A stretch of DNA of 64,000 nucleotides from NCBI RefSeq assembly GCF_002021565.1, contig NZ_MSZX01000003.1, forward strand, positions 248,027 to 312,026, in the 5' to 3' direction. Below are positions 33,821 to 41,518 of the stretch, in pieces. The notes under the pieces were generated by a model, which worked only from the letters and a program-made list of their open reading frames with translations, was not told where the DNA came from and made no database searches. The stretch is from Paenibacillus selenitireducens. Lineage in GTDB: Bacteria; Bacillota; Bacilli; Paenibacillales; Paenibacillaceae. The translations under genes and the position numbers were made by a program. How positions within the stretch are numbered: position 1 is the first letter of the stretch; each line of letters begins with the position of its first letter.

Positions 33821-34927
33821 ATGGTGTTTCTGAATCGCAACCGTACATTTATGATTTTGGTCATCTTGCTGATTATTGTAGGGATCACGATCATGATGGT
33901 ACGGAAGGACAAGAGTATGCAACGAGCATCGTCACATACGCAGGAGTTCATCGAGCAACACATGGTAAATCCGAATGGGACGATCGCTACCTACTTGAAG
34001 GATGCGGCTTCGGATCATCCGGACATTGTCGCCGGTCGGGAGTCTTTATCGGAATCCTTAGGCATCTGGATGCAATATACCGTGCTGCAACAAGACCATG
34101 AGCGGTTCGACCAGAGCTATCAGCTGCTCCAGAAATGGTTCATCGCTCCACAGAAATATATTACGTGGAAGCTAAGCAGCGACGGCACATCCCATGTGAA
34201 CACGAATGCGTTAGGGGATGATTTTAGAATTATAGGCGCTTTATTGAAAGCCTACGAACAATGGAACCAAGAGGAGTATCGTACAACAGCCCAAGAAATC
34301 TCGGCGACCTTATTGAAAAGTGTGCAGAAGAACGGGTATTTCGTGGATTACCATGATTTCGCAAGAGACGACTCCTCAAACCTCCTTAGCCTTGTTTACG
34401 TCGATATCGAGACGCTTCAGTCCATGCAGGGTCAGCATCTGATGGATCCATCCTTGCTTCAGAAATATATGGATTTGCTGCGAGATATGCCGGATGACGG
34501 CGTGTTTTATCCAAAAGCCTATGATGTGACAACGCATCAATATAGCTATGATGATAACGTTAATATGATTGATCAGCTTATTGTTGCCAACCATTGTGCA
34601 GAGATGGACCTCAAGCCTGAGAAGCTCATAGCGTTTCTGAAGAATGAGTTCAAGTCAAATCATCGAATTATGGGGAGCTACAATCGGGTAGACCGTTCTG
34701 CGGCCGTGGACTATGAATCTCCTTCGGTCTATGCGCTAGCTATTTTACTCGCGCTGAAGGTGGATGATTTGACCTGGGCGAACCAGTTATATGACCGGAT
34801 GATCACGTTCCGCGACCAGGATGTTTCGTATCGAGGCGGTTATGTGTTCGATCAGAATACGCATGTGTTTGATAATCTATTTCCCTTGCTAGCAGAAGCC
34901 GAATTACATCAGGCGAATGCTCGTTAA
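33821..34927 (+). CDS. Glycosyl hydrolase family 8-like, membrane-anchored (YdaJ-like)
   Basis: 368 residues. One N-terminal membrane helix (FMILVILLIIVGITIMMV, about 10-27) is not followed by a lipobox, so it is a membrane anchor. The outer domain is an alpha-barrel of the GH8/six-hairpin type: SESLGIWMQYTVLQQDHERFDQSYQLLQKWF, NALGDDFRIIGALLKAYEQW, SYDDNVNMIDQL and YESPSVYALAILLAL. Its position before a degenerate GGDEF receptor and a GT2 synthase matches ydaJ in the B. subtilis ydaJKLMN cluster, where the product trims a c-di-GMP-dependent exopolysaccharide. The activity itself is inferred. Confidence 0.75.
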   Translation: MVFLNRNRTFMILVILLIIVGITIMMVRKDKSMQRASSHTQEFIEQHMVNPNGTIATYLKDAASDHPDIVAGRESLSESLGIWMQYTVLQQDHERFDQSYQLLQKWFIAPQKYITWKLSSDGTSHVNTNALGDDFRIIGALLKAYEQWNQEEYRTTAQEISATLLKSVQKNGYFVDYHDFARDDSSNLLSLVYVDIETLQSMQGQHLMDPSLLQKYMDLLRDMPDDGVFYPKAYDVTTHQYSYDDNVNMIDQLIVANHCAEMDLKPEKLIAFLKNEFKSNHRIMGSYNRVDRSAAVDYESPSVYALAILLALKVDDLTWANQLYDRMITFRDQDVSYRGGYVFDQNTHVFDNLFPLLAEAELHQANAR

Positions 34928-34968
34928 GAGGCGTAATAGAGTGGACCTATAGCGAATTATGCAAAAAC

Positions 34969-34998
34969 TTGTCGAATAATGTAAAACGTTGTTATAAT
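34969..34998 (+). promoter_or_regulatory. Promoter upstream of the YdaK-like gene
   Basis: TTGTCG (34969-34974), an 18-bp spacer and a perfect TATAAT (34993-34998). The predicted start is about 10 nt before the hairpin at 35016. Confidence 0.6.
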
Positions 34999-35015
34999 AC
35001 ATAAGGTTAAATGGA

Positions 35016-35046
35016 TTCCAGTTATCATAACTGGAATTTTTTATTT
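35016..35046 (+). terminator. Promoter-proximal terminator or attenuator before the YdaK-like gene
   Basis: TTCCAGTTAT (35016-35025) and ATAACTGGAA (35027-35036) form a perfect 10-bp stem followed by TTTTTTATTT. It lies after the promoter at 34969-34998 and before the ribosome-binding site at 35056, so it can attenuate the downstream genes as well as end the upstream one. Confidence 0.75.
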
Positions 35047-35065
35047 CTTTGAAAGAAGGGATAGG

Positions 35066-35941
35066 ATGGAGAATCGAGCGCCCACTCGCGGTATGGAATT
35101 GGGTTATATGTTGTTGGTTGGACTATCGATGGTGCAAGTATTGCTCATTTATTTGAAGCTTTACATGACACAGACCTATACCATGCAAGATATTGTATTT
35201 AGCATGGCTACGTTATTCGCTTTATTAATCGGTTTTTTTGTGCCGTTCGGGATATCGGTCGTTGGTATTTTTATTTTTATGGTGGGCTATTTTGTATGGT
35301 TGGTCACATATGCACCCGTTAACGTTCTTACATTGACTTGGTTGTTGATCATTCCGGTGAACATCCTCATCGCTGCGTTTATCAAGACCCGGCTGATTCG
35401 TACGCAACGGATCATGGAACGGTTGGAAGCACTGAAGGATACCAATCCGGAGATTGATTTAGCCACCAATCTGGGGAATAAAGACGCTTTGGAAGATGCC
35501 GTGATGAAACAATCGAACTTGGCACGACGGTATTCGGAGCATTACGGGTTCTCGATGGCGATGTTCAAGATTGAATTCCTGCCGCTTGTGCTAGAGTCGC
35601 TAGGATCTGAACGATATGCGCAGTTGCTGCTAGAGCTGTCGAATACGATTCAACAGCAAATCCGGTATGAGGATTACAAGTTTTCGATTGAAGACGGGCG
35701 ATTTATTATTCTATGTCCCATGACCAGTCAAGAGCATTTCCACGTGGTGACCGATCGGATCAAGAATGCGATGATGGATCTTGCATTTATGGATAAAAAG
35801 GGATTGCCTCTGAAATTAGTCGTGCGTGCTGGAGCGATGGAATTCCAAAAGGAACACTTCAGTCACTATGAGCGGATCGATGAGGTTATCGCTGCATTAG
35901 AACGCAGGACGGAGACGGATCTCGTGGGCGAATACATTTAG
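35066..35941 (+). CDS. Membrane c-di-GMP receptor with degenerate GGDEF domain (YdaK-like)
   Basis: 291 residues. Four membrane helices (about 12-33, 42-60, 62-82, 88-106) precede a GGDEF-fold domain. The catalytic motif is replaced by EDGRF at 209-213, so cyclase activity is not expected, but the inhibitory-site RxxD is intact as R200-Y-E-D203 at the correct five-residue spacing. This matches B. subtilis YdaK, which binds c-di-GMP and switches on exopolysaccharide synthesis. Start ATG 35066 follows GAAGGG. It is the first gene of a unit with the 51-residue membrane protein and the GT2 synthase. Confidence 0.82.
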   Translation: MENRAPTRGMELGYMLLVGLSMVQVLLIYLKLYMTQTYTMQDIVFSMATLFALLIGFFVPFGISVVGIFIFMVGYFVWLVTYAPVNVLTLTWLLIIPVNILIAAFIKTRLIRTQRIMERLEALKDTNPEIDLATNLGNKDALEDAVMKQSNLARRYSEHYGFSMAMFKIEFLPLVLESLGSERYAQLLLELSNTIQQQIRYEDYKFSIEDGRFIILCPMTSQEHFHVVTDRIKNAMMDLAFMDKKGLPLKLVVRAGAMEFQKEHFSHYERIDEVIAALERRTETDLVGEYI

Positions 35942-35974
35942 AACGGCAGCGTGCCGAACAAAGGAGGTTGTTAT

Positions 35975-36130
35975 ATGCTGCTTGTGGTATCGTATACGAG
36001 ATGGTTCATCCCTTTAAGTATTGTCGTCTCCAGCTTATTTGTACTCGCGATCATCGGTCTGACCATTGCCACGCTAATTTTTCGCGCTAAAGTGAACAAA
36101 ACGTATGATCGGGGGAAGTCGAGTGGCTGA
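35975..36130 (+). CDS. 51-residue single-pass membrane protein, unrecognised
   Basis: Reads MLLVVSYTRWFIPLSIVVSS then a long hydrophobic helix to about residue 36 and a basic tail RAKVNKTYDRGKSSG. AAGGAGG at 35961-35967, 7 nt before ATG 35975, is one of the best ribosome-binding sites here. The stop overlaps the GTG start of the glycosyltransferase by 8 bp, implying translational coupling. Membrane-bound, N-terminus probably outside. By position it may be an accessory subunit of the polysaccharide synthase. I do not recognise the family. Confidence 0.7.
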   Translation: MLLVVSYTRWFIPLSIVVSSLFVLAIIGLTIATLIFRAKVNKTYDRGKSSG

Positions 36131-37418
36131 ATCGATCCTATTATTTTCAATTATTAGCATTTGGATTGCCGTGCTTGAAGCGATTATCATCATGGCAGGT
36201 GCCGTACGATTTGTATATAGACAGCAACGAACGTCATTCCATATCCCTGAGGATATGGCTCATTTCCCGACCGTCACCGTGATGGTTCCCGCACATAATG
36301 AGGATGTTGTCATTACGTCGACGGTCGAACATATTCTCGACTTGAATTATCCACCGGAGAAAGTGCAGGTCATTGTGATTGCAGACAACTGTTCGGATGA
36401 TACGGCATTAAAGATGTATCAGCTTCAGGCACGCCCTGCTTATCGCGATCGTGATTTCTATATTATGGATCGAACCGGGACAGGGGGTAAATCGGGTGCG
36501 TTAAATGACGCGCTGAAGATGGCCAAGGGCGAATGGTGCTGTATTTATGACGCCGATGCTGCGCCGGAGAAGAATGCGCTGTTATTCCTGACGCAAAAAG
36601 CGATGGAGAAACCGGAGGAATACGGTGCGGTATTCGGCCGCAACAAAGCGCGGAATCGCGGTCAGAATTTCCTCTCCAGATGCATTAATTTGGAGCTGGT
36701 CACTGTGCAGCGCGTTCACCATACAGGACTATGGGAGCTCTTTAAGTTAGGAACTATTCCCGGGACGAATTTCATCGTGCGGACGGAGCTGATGCGTGAT
36801 ATCGGCGGTTGGGATGAAGACGCCATTACAGAAGATACCGCCATATCCTTTGATATATTAACAAGAGGACAGTTGATTGCCCTGGCGCCGCAAGCCGAAG
36901 CCTATCAGCAAGAACCGGAGAAACTCAGCGTGTATATGAAGCAGCGTGAACGTTGGTCGAAGGGGAATTATCAGGTCATTTTGGATAACGCAAAGCATTT
37001 ATTCGATGGGACAAGCTGGCGCATTAAATTGCATATTCTGTACTATGCAGCGAGTTATTTCTGGTTTATGATCGCGATCATTATTTCGGATATTCTATTC
37101 CTAACCAATATCGTCTACCAGACCATTGCCCTGTTTAACCCGGGGGTTGTCTCTCCGTTCCAGTTCGCAGGCGATGTCTACGTATACTTAATTATTGCTT
37201 GGGCGCTTATGTATTACATTTATGTTCTTCAGATTAATCTCGCCCTGGCAGCCGATATCGGGCAGAGCAATACGCGAAACTTTATTATATCTTGCGTCTC
37301 CTATTTTACGTATGCGCAGTTGTTCTTGATCATCTCGATCAAGGCATTCTATTCGTTGTGTGTGGATAAGGTGGCAGGACGCAAGACGAAATGGTATAAG
37401 ACGCAGCGATTCGATTAA
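36123..37418 (+). CDS. Family 2 glycosyltransferase, processive exopolysaccharide synthase (YdaM-like)
   Basis: About 431 residues. One N-terminal membrane helix (LLFSIISIWIAVLEAIIIMAG) precedes the GT-A domain with VTVMVPAHNED, DNCSDDT, YDADAAP (the DxD metal motif), ITEDTAISFDI and QRERW (the QxxRW motif of processive synthases), then three or four C-terminal membrane helices. It polymerises a sugar from UDP- or dTDP-sugar and extrudes the chain, under c-di-GMP control through the YdaK-like receptor. GTG 36123 with GGGGGA at 36111-36116 fits better than ATG 36105, which has no site. YdaL- and YdaN-like genes are absent here. Confidence 0.85.
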   Translation: MAESILLFSIISIWIAVLEAIIIMAGAVRFVYRQQRTSFHIPEDMAHFPTVTVMVPAHNEDVVITSTVEHILDLNYPPEKVQVIVIADNCSDDTALKMYQLQARPAYRDRDFYIMDRTGTGGKSGALNDALKMAKGEWCCIYDADAAPEKNALLFLTQKAMEKPEEYGAVFGRNKARNRGQNFLSRCINLELVTVQRVHHTGLWELFKLGTIPGTNFIVRTELMRDIGGWDEDAITEDTAISFDILTRGQLIALAPQAEAYQQEPEKLSVYMKQRERWSKGNYQVILDNAKHLFDGTSWRIKLHILYYAASYFWFMIAIIISDILFLTNIVYQTIALFNPGVVSPFQFAGDVYVYLIIAWALMYYIYVLQINLALAADIGQSNTRNFIISCVSYFTYAQLFLIISIKAFYSLCVDKVAGRKTKWYKTQRFD

Positions 37419-37433
37419 CGGATCGACGGCACA

Positions 37434-37464
37434 AAAAAACTACCCAGGTTCTGGGTAGTTTTTT
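37434..37464. terminator. Bidirectional terminator after the glycosyltransferase
   Basis: AAAAAACTACCCAG (37434-37447) pairs with CTGGGTAGTTTTTT (37451-37464), usable from both sides. Confidence 0.85.
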
Positions 37465-37482
37465 GTTGTGAGACTTATGGAA

Positions 37483-37980
37483 TTATTCAAAATTAGTGAT
37501 GATATATCTTCCTTTGTCTTCTTGCCATTTCAAGGTATAGATCTTGTTCTCCGGCGTTGTAATTTTGAATTCTTCTTTACTGCCTTCGACTTTCACGGTA
37601 TCGAACGTTGTATCGACAATCGAAGGGTTGAAGAATGGAGCCGCAGCGCCGTCTTCGCCTTTGTTCAAGACCACGTTGTTGTCTACCGTCTGGTCTGTAA
37701 CGTAATGCTTCATGATGTTATCGACGAGTGGTGCATCGAAGTATCCAAGCAGAAGTTCTTTCGCCTTTTCTTGTCCGCCTGTTGCCGGATCTAAGATGGG
37801 TGTTCCGTCTTTTGCGGTTGTTTTGTGGAATAGCGTTTTAACTTTATCAACGGCTACACGAGCGTCGTTATAGGCAATTTGCTTGTCCATAGGATCGGCT
37901 TCTTTGGCCGGTGTAGAGCAGGCTGCGACGGATAGGATAAGAATAACGAGCATTAGTACGGTCATAAATTTGTTACGCAT
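37483..37980 (-). CDS. Lipoprotein of unknown function
   Basis: 165 residues with a lipoprotein signal peptide (RNKFMTVLMLVILILSVAAC, lipidated Cys21). The mature part has a helical segment (DKQIAYNDARVAVDKVKTLFHKT) then a mixed strand domain ending YTLKWQEDKGRYIITNFE. It should be anchored to the outer face of the membrane. AAAGGAG 9 nt upstream supports the start. It is convergent to the polysaccharide synthase, with no clear operon partner. I do not recognise the family. Confidence 0.75.
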   Translation of the reverse strand: MRNKFMTVLMLVILILSVAACSTPAKEADPMDKQIAYNDARVAVDKVKTLFHKTTAKDGTPILDPATGGQEKAKELLLGYFDAPLVDNIMKHYVTDQTVDNNVVLNKGEDGAAAPFFNPSIVDTTFDTVKVEGSKEEFKITTPENKIYTLKWQEDKGRYIITNFE

Positions 37981-38078
37981 GTGGAGTCTCCTTTTGTTCT
38001 GTAATCATCACTATAGTGTAATCCTGTTACCACTAAATTCCAACTTGTAAAACTTTCCAGTTTATTTGAACGCTCGGT

Positions 38079-38183
38079 GCTTTAAGGGAATGGAAGGAAG
38101 ACTTAGGCCGACAGAGCAAATGGTATAAGACGCAGCGATTTGATGAAGTGCATGCAACTTATCCGCATGTGATTCGTCTATGA
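38079..38183 (+). pseudogene. 3' remnant of a second YdaM-like glycosyltransferase gene
   Basis: The frame ends in SKWYKTQRFDEVHATYPHVIRL and a stop. The KWYKTQRFD part and its DNA (AAATGGTATAAGACGCAG and on) nearly repeat the last codons of the intact synthase at 37390-37415. Here the C-terminal tail is longer. Everything upstream is missing, so it is probably a duplication remnant left by deletion or recombination. Confidence 0.6.
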
Positions 38184-38220
38184 TGGTAAATTGTTCTATC
38201 TTATGACTTGAGGTGATTCC

Positions 38221-38889
38221 ATGCGCACACAACATAAACTTATTGCACTATCTGCCGCTGTCGCGGTGTTCTTGTCGCTTGCTGGACAGAGCTTTGCGGC
38301 CGAGGCTCCTTTTACGGATTTGAACCAGGTTACGGAAACAGAGAAAATTACGCTTTTACAGTCGCAAGGATACTTGCATGGGGTAGGTTCCGATCGATTT
38401 ATGCCTTATGCAGAGTTAACGGCAGCGCAGGGGATACAACTCATGGTCAATTCACTAGGATTGAATATCGATTTTATAAAGTTTGTGAAGCAGCCCCAAG
38501 CGACCGATTATTATCCGAAAGCAGACAATGATGCGTGGTATGCCAAAGCGTTGGTCATCGCAGCTTATCACCATGTGGATGTCACAGCAGATTTAGATCC
38601 CCAAGCGGTATGGACCCGTGAGGAGTTTACCTATCAATTGATGAACACCATGGAAGCCAATATCGCATTGCCGATGGTGAAAATCGCTCCCGTGGATGTC
38701 GCGGATGAGAAGGACATAGCGGGAGATCGCATCGGGGCTATTCAACGTGCGCTAGCCTTACATATCGTGACACTCGACGAGTCAGGGAAGTTCCGGCCCC
38801 AAGAACCTATGACTCGCATAGAGGCTGCCGTGTTGGTCTACCATGCGCTTCAGTACATCGAGAAACATACGGTGCCTGTAACCGAATAA
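38221..38889 (+). CDS. S-layer homology (SLH) domain protein
   Basis: 222 residues with a signal peptide (about 1-26, ending QSFA-A). Three degenerate SLH repeats follow: FTDLNQVTETEKITLLQSQGYLHGVGSDRFMPYAELTAAQGIQLM, then the DYYPKADNDAWYAKALVIAAYH segment, and IGAIQRALALHIVTLDESGKFRPQEPMTRIEAAVLVYHAL. SLH domains bind pyruvylated secondary wall polymer, so the protein should sit in the cell wall. GAGGTGATT before ATG 38221 is a strong site. It has no other recognisable domain. Confidence 0.87.
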   Translation: MRTQHKLIALSAAVAVFLSLAGQSFAAEAPFTDLNQVTETEKITLLQSQGYLHGVGSDRFMPYAELTAAQGIQLMVNSLGLNIDFIKFVKQPQATDYYPKADNDAWYAKALVIAAYHHVDVTADLDPQAVWTREEFTYQLMNTMEANIALPMVKIAPVDVADEKDIAGDRIGAIQRALALHIVTLDESGKFRPQEPMTRIEAAVLVYHALQYIEKHTVPVTE

Positions 38890-38900
38890 GCATTGTTTCG

Positions 38901-38930
38901 AAAAAGGTCCCTTTTGCAGGGGCTTTTTTG
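38901..38930 (+). terminator. Terminator after the SLH gene
   Basis: AAAAAGGTCCC pairs imperfectly with GGGGCTTTTTT, forming a compact T-tailed hairpin. Confidence 0.7.
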
Positions 38931-38988
38931 TGCTATTATCCGAATTCATTTGGACTATAAATGATCAAATGATATGATGAAATAGGAC

Positions 38989-39009
38989 ATTGAATACCAA
39001 ACATTCAAT
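38989..39009. promoter_or_regulatory. Dyad upstream of the MocR gene
   Basis: ATTGAAT (38989-38995) and ATTCAAT (39003-39009) are perfect inverted arms with a 7-bp centre, 25 bp before the start codon. Self-regulation, common in MocR proteins, is inferred. Confidence 0.4.
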
Positions 39010-39033
39010 TACGCTAACAGGGAGGCGATGACC

Positions 39034-40470
39034 ATGTGGAAGCCTGACCGTCTAAGCGCTCAGCCTCTTTATCAACAAATTGCAAATGATCTTGAACGAA
39101 GAATCTCGTATGGCGAATTCCCGCCCGGTGCGATGCTGCCTTCCGAACGCAAACTCGCCGAGCAATTGGGCGTGAATCGAAGCACCGTCATTCTTGCTTA
39201 TGCGGAGCTTCGCTCGCTTGGCATTATCGAGAGCCGCTCGGGAAGCGGAACGCGTGTGAGTAAGTATAAATGGGGAGCTACGCCGAAGCATACGCCGAAC
39301 TGGCATCGGTATGTAGAAGGCGGGAGCTTCTTGCCTAATTTGCCTTTTTTGCGCCGTATTCGTGAAGCCTTGCAGCAGAACCCCGAATTAATAGATTTTG
39401 CAAGCGGAGAACTCGCGTCGGATCTCGCTCCAGCCGAAGAAATCAATGCGCTCATGAAAGTAAATCAATACACGGAATATTTAGGGTACAACCATCCCCA
39501 AGGATATGCTCCCTTGCGGAAATCGCTTGTGCAATATTTACATCAACATCGGGATATCCAGACGACGGACTCATCGATTCTCATCACATCGGGCTCACAG
39601 CAATCGCTTTATTTAATAACCCAATGTTTATTGGCCCCTGGCGATGCGGTTGCCATAGAAGATCCTTCGTATTGCTACTCGCTGCCTATGTTCCAGTCCG
39701 CCGGACTTCGGTTATTTCGCCTGCCGGTCGACCATCGAGGTGTGCGACCTGAAGGCATCCGATCTTTGTATAAAAAACATCGTATCAAGATGGTATTCGT
39801 TAACCCGAACTTCCAGAATCCAACGGGCACACTGCTCGATGAGGAACGTCGCAATGAACTTCTGCGTGTGACAAGTGAGTTGGGATTGCCGATCGTAGAA
39901 GATGATCCCTTTAGCCTTACCGCCTATGACGGGGCATCACGTCCGCCGCTCAAATCCATCGATGCTATGGGCTCGGTGATCTACATTGGTTCCTTCTCCA
40001 AAATTGCGGCTTCCGGGCTGAGGGTCGGCTGGATGGTCGCCCCTAACTCCGTTGTTGAACGGTTGGCCGATGCCAGACAACAAATGGATTTCGGGCTTAG
40101 CATCGTGCCGCAAAAGGTTGCGGAGCAATTCCTGAATTCAGATTATTTCCAACCTCATTTGGAACGGTTGCGAATGCGTCTGCTCTATAAAAGGGATTTA
40201 CTGATTGAAGCCCTGCGCAAGGAACTGCCAGGGCTGGTCAGCTTTATGGTTCCGCAAGGCGGGTTGCACCTGTGGTGCAAGATTATTCCCGAGGTCAATG
40301 ATCATAGATTATTGGAAGAAGCCATTCGAAGAGGGATTGTCTTTGTACCGGGGAGTGTCTATGGTTCGGATTCCGGTTATGTTCGCTTTACGTATGGAAG
40401 ATCCAAGGCGGACGAGATCGAGCCAGGCATCTCAAAATTTGCCGAAGCGCTTCGGAGCGTTCTCAGCTAG
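39034..40470 (+). CDS. MocR family regulator (GntR helix-turn-helix fused to aminotransferase-like domain)
   Basis: 478 residues. The N-terminal GntR winged helix (PLYQQIANDLERRISYGEFPPGAMLPSERKLAEQLGVNRSTVILAYAELRSLGII, about 10-70) is joined to a fold-type I aminotransferase domain. The PLP-binding lysine is in IGSFSKIAASGLRVGW near 325, with the NPNFQNPTG motif near 250. Such regulators use PLP or an amino-acid adduct as ligand. GGAGG at 39021-39025 favours ATG 39034 over 39028. No PLP-synthesis or transport gene is adjacent, so the target is unknown; a dyad precedes the gene. Confidence 0.9.
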   Translation: MWKPDRLSAQPLYQQIANDLERRISYGEFPPGAMLPSERKLAEQLGVNRSTVILAYAELRSLGIIESRSGSGTRVSKYKWGATPKHTPNWHRYVEGGSFLPNLPFLRRIREALQQNPELIDFASGELASDLAPAEEINALMKVNQYTEYLGYNHPQGYAPLRKSLVQYLHQHRDIQTTDSSILITSGSQQSLYLITQCLLAPGDAVAIEDPSYCYSLPMFQSAGLRLFRLPVDHRGVRPEGIRSLYKKHRIKMVFVNPNFQNPTGTLLDEERRNELLRVTSELGLPIVEDDPFSLTAYDGASRPPLKSIDAMGSVIYIGSFSKIAASGLRVGWMVAPNSVVERLADARQQMDFGLSIVPQKVAEQFLNSDYFQPHLERLRMRLLYKRDLLIEALRKELPGLVSFMVPQGGLHLWCKIIPEVNDHRLLEEAIRRGIVFVPGSVYGSDSGYVRFTYGRSKADEIEPGISKFAEALRSVLS

Positions 40471-40475
40471 AATAA

Positions 40476-40523
40476 CAAAGGTGCATGACATGTGTGAGTC
40501 TCACACAGGTTCATGCACCTTTG
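40476..40523. terminator. Long bidirectional terminator between mocR and the SCO gene
   Basis: CAAAGGTGCATGA (40476-40488) pairs with TCATGCACCTTTG (40511-40523), and TGTGTGA/TCACACA extends the stem. Confidence 0.85.
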
Positions 40524-40550
40524 TTGTTTGATGAATCGTCTCTATTTCGT

Positions 40551-41123
40551 TTATTGCTGTAAGGATTTAATATCTTTTATCACTTTATTGTAAGGTACAT
40601 CCGTCATGCCATCATATTTGGCTACAACGGTGCCGGATTGGTCGACCAGAAAGAACGTGGTTCCGTGAATGACTTGATCGGAAGCCGTGTCTTTGGCCAC
40701 GACGGTTCGGAACGATTGTAATGCAAAGGTTTTGATGTCTTCGAATGAATATCCGGTCACCCCGTGCCAATGGGTAAAATCAGCTTTAAATTTCTCCAGG
40801 TAGCTTTTTAACGCGGCGGGATCGTCTCGCTCCGGATCTACGGAAAAGGAGACCAGCTCCACATCCAAGCCGGCTTCTTTTATTCTGTTCTGCAATTCCG
40901 CCATATTGGCGGTCATGGACGGACAGACCGTAGTACAATACGTGAACATGAAATCTGCGATCCATATCTTATTGTCCAAGTCGGCCGAAGAAAACGATGT
41001 TCCTTCTTGATTCGTATACTCAAACGGTACGACCTCGGTGCGAAGCTTATGCTTACTTTCTCCGCAAGCCGTGATCATAACAATCATTAGACTGAATAGA
41101 CCCAACAAAAATGCCTTTTTCAT
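40551..41123 (-). CDS. SCO1/SenC family copper chaperone lipoprotein
   Basis: 190 residues with a lipoprotein signal peptide (LIVMITACGES). The thioredoxin-like domain has the copper-binding pair in FTYCTTVCPS and the distal His in VIHGTTFFLVD. SCO proteins deliver copper to the CuA site of cytochrome c oxidase subunit II outside the membrane. Here the operon's subunit II lacks CuA ligands, which makes its presence notable. It is the last gene of the oxidase transcript, 16 bp after the cytochrome c gene. Confidence 0.92.
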   Translation of the reverse strand: MKKAFLLGLFSLMIVMITACGESKHKLRTEVVPFEYTNQEGTSFSSADLDNKIWIADFMFTYCTTVCPSMTANMAELQNRIKEAGLDVELVSFSVDPERDDPAALKSYLEKFKADFTHWHGVTGYSFEDIKTFALQSFRTVVAKDTASDQVIHGTTFFLVDQSGTVVAKYDGMTDVPYNKVIKDIKSLQQ

Positions 41124-41139
41124 TGTGATTCCCCTTCAT

Positions 41140-41475
41140 TTAACGATGGTTCGAGAGCCATGTTGCCAAGGAATCGATTTCCTCGGTCTGCAATACCTTT
41201 TTGAAAGCCGGCATGCCTTTCGCCCCGTCACGGATGATGTCAGCCAGTTGTTCTTCTGACCATTTCGATCCAACCTCCTGCAAGTTCGGGCCGACTCTTC
41301 CGCTTAAATCCGCAGCGTGGCAAGCGAGGCACTGCTTCTTATAGATGGCCGCTGCTTCCGCCTCTGCCGGTGTTGAATCGGCCGTGCGCTTTGTCTGATT
41401 GCTTGCTCCTTGACCGCATCCCGTTGCGACGAGCACTGTGATAAAGAGAAGAACAACAGATAACTTTGCCTTCAG
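41140..41475 (-). CDS. Lipoprotein cytochrome c (class I)
   Basis: About 111 residues. A lipoprotein signal peptide (KAKLSVVLLFITVLVATGC) leads to a small cytochrome c domain with heme-binding CLACH, a PNLQEVG segment and axial Met in AKGMPAF. It carries electrons at the outer membrane face. No ATG, GTG or TTG precedes the signal peptide in frame. CTG at 41475 lies 6 nt after AGGAAGGGG and gives a full lipoprotein signal, so I propose it as start; ATT at 41481 is an alternative. Starting at GTG 41436 would destroy the signal peptide. Confidence 0.82.
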   Translation of the reverse strand: MKAKLSVVLLFITVLVATGCGQGASNQTKRTADSTPAEAEAAAIYKKQCLACHAADLSGRVGPNLQEVGSKWSEEQLADIIRDGAKGMPAFKKVLQTEEIDSLATWLSNHR

Positions 41476-41518
41476 AGCAATCCCCTTCCTCTCATCAAAA
41501 TCAAATCTTCGAATCTAT

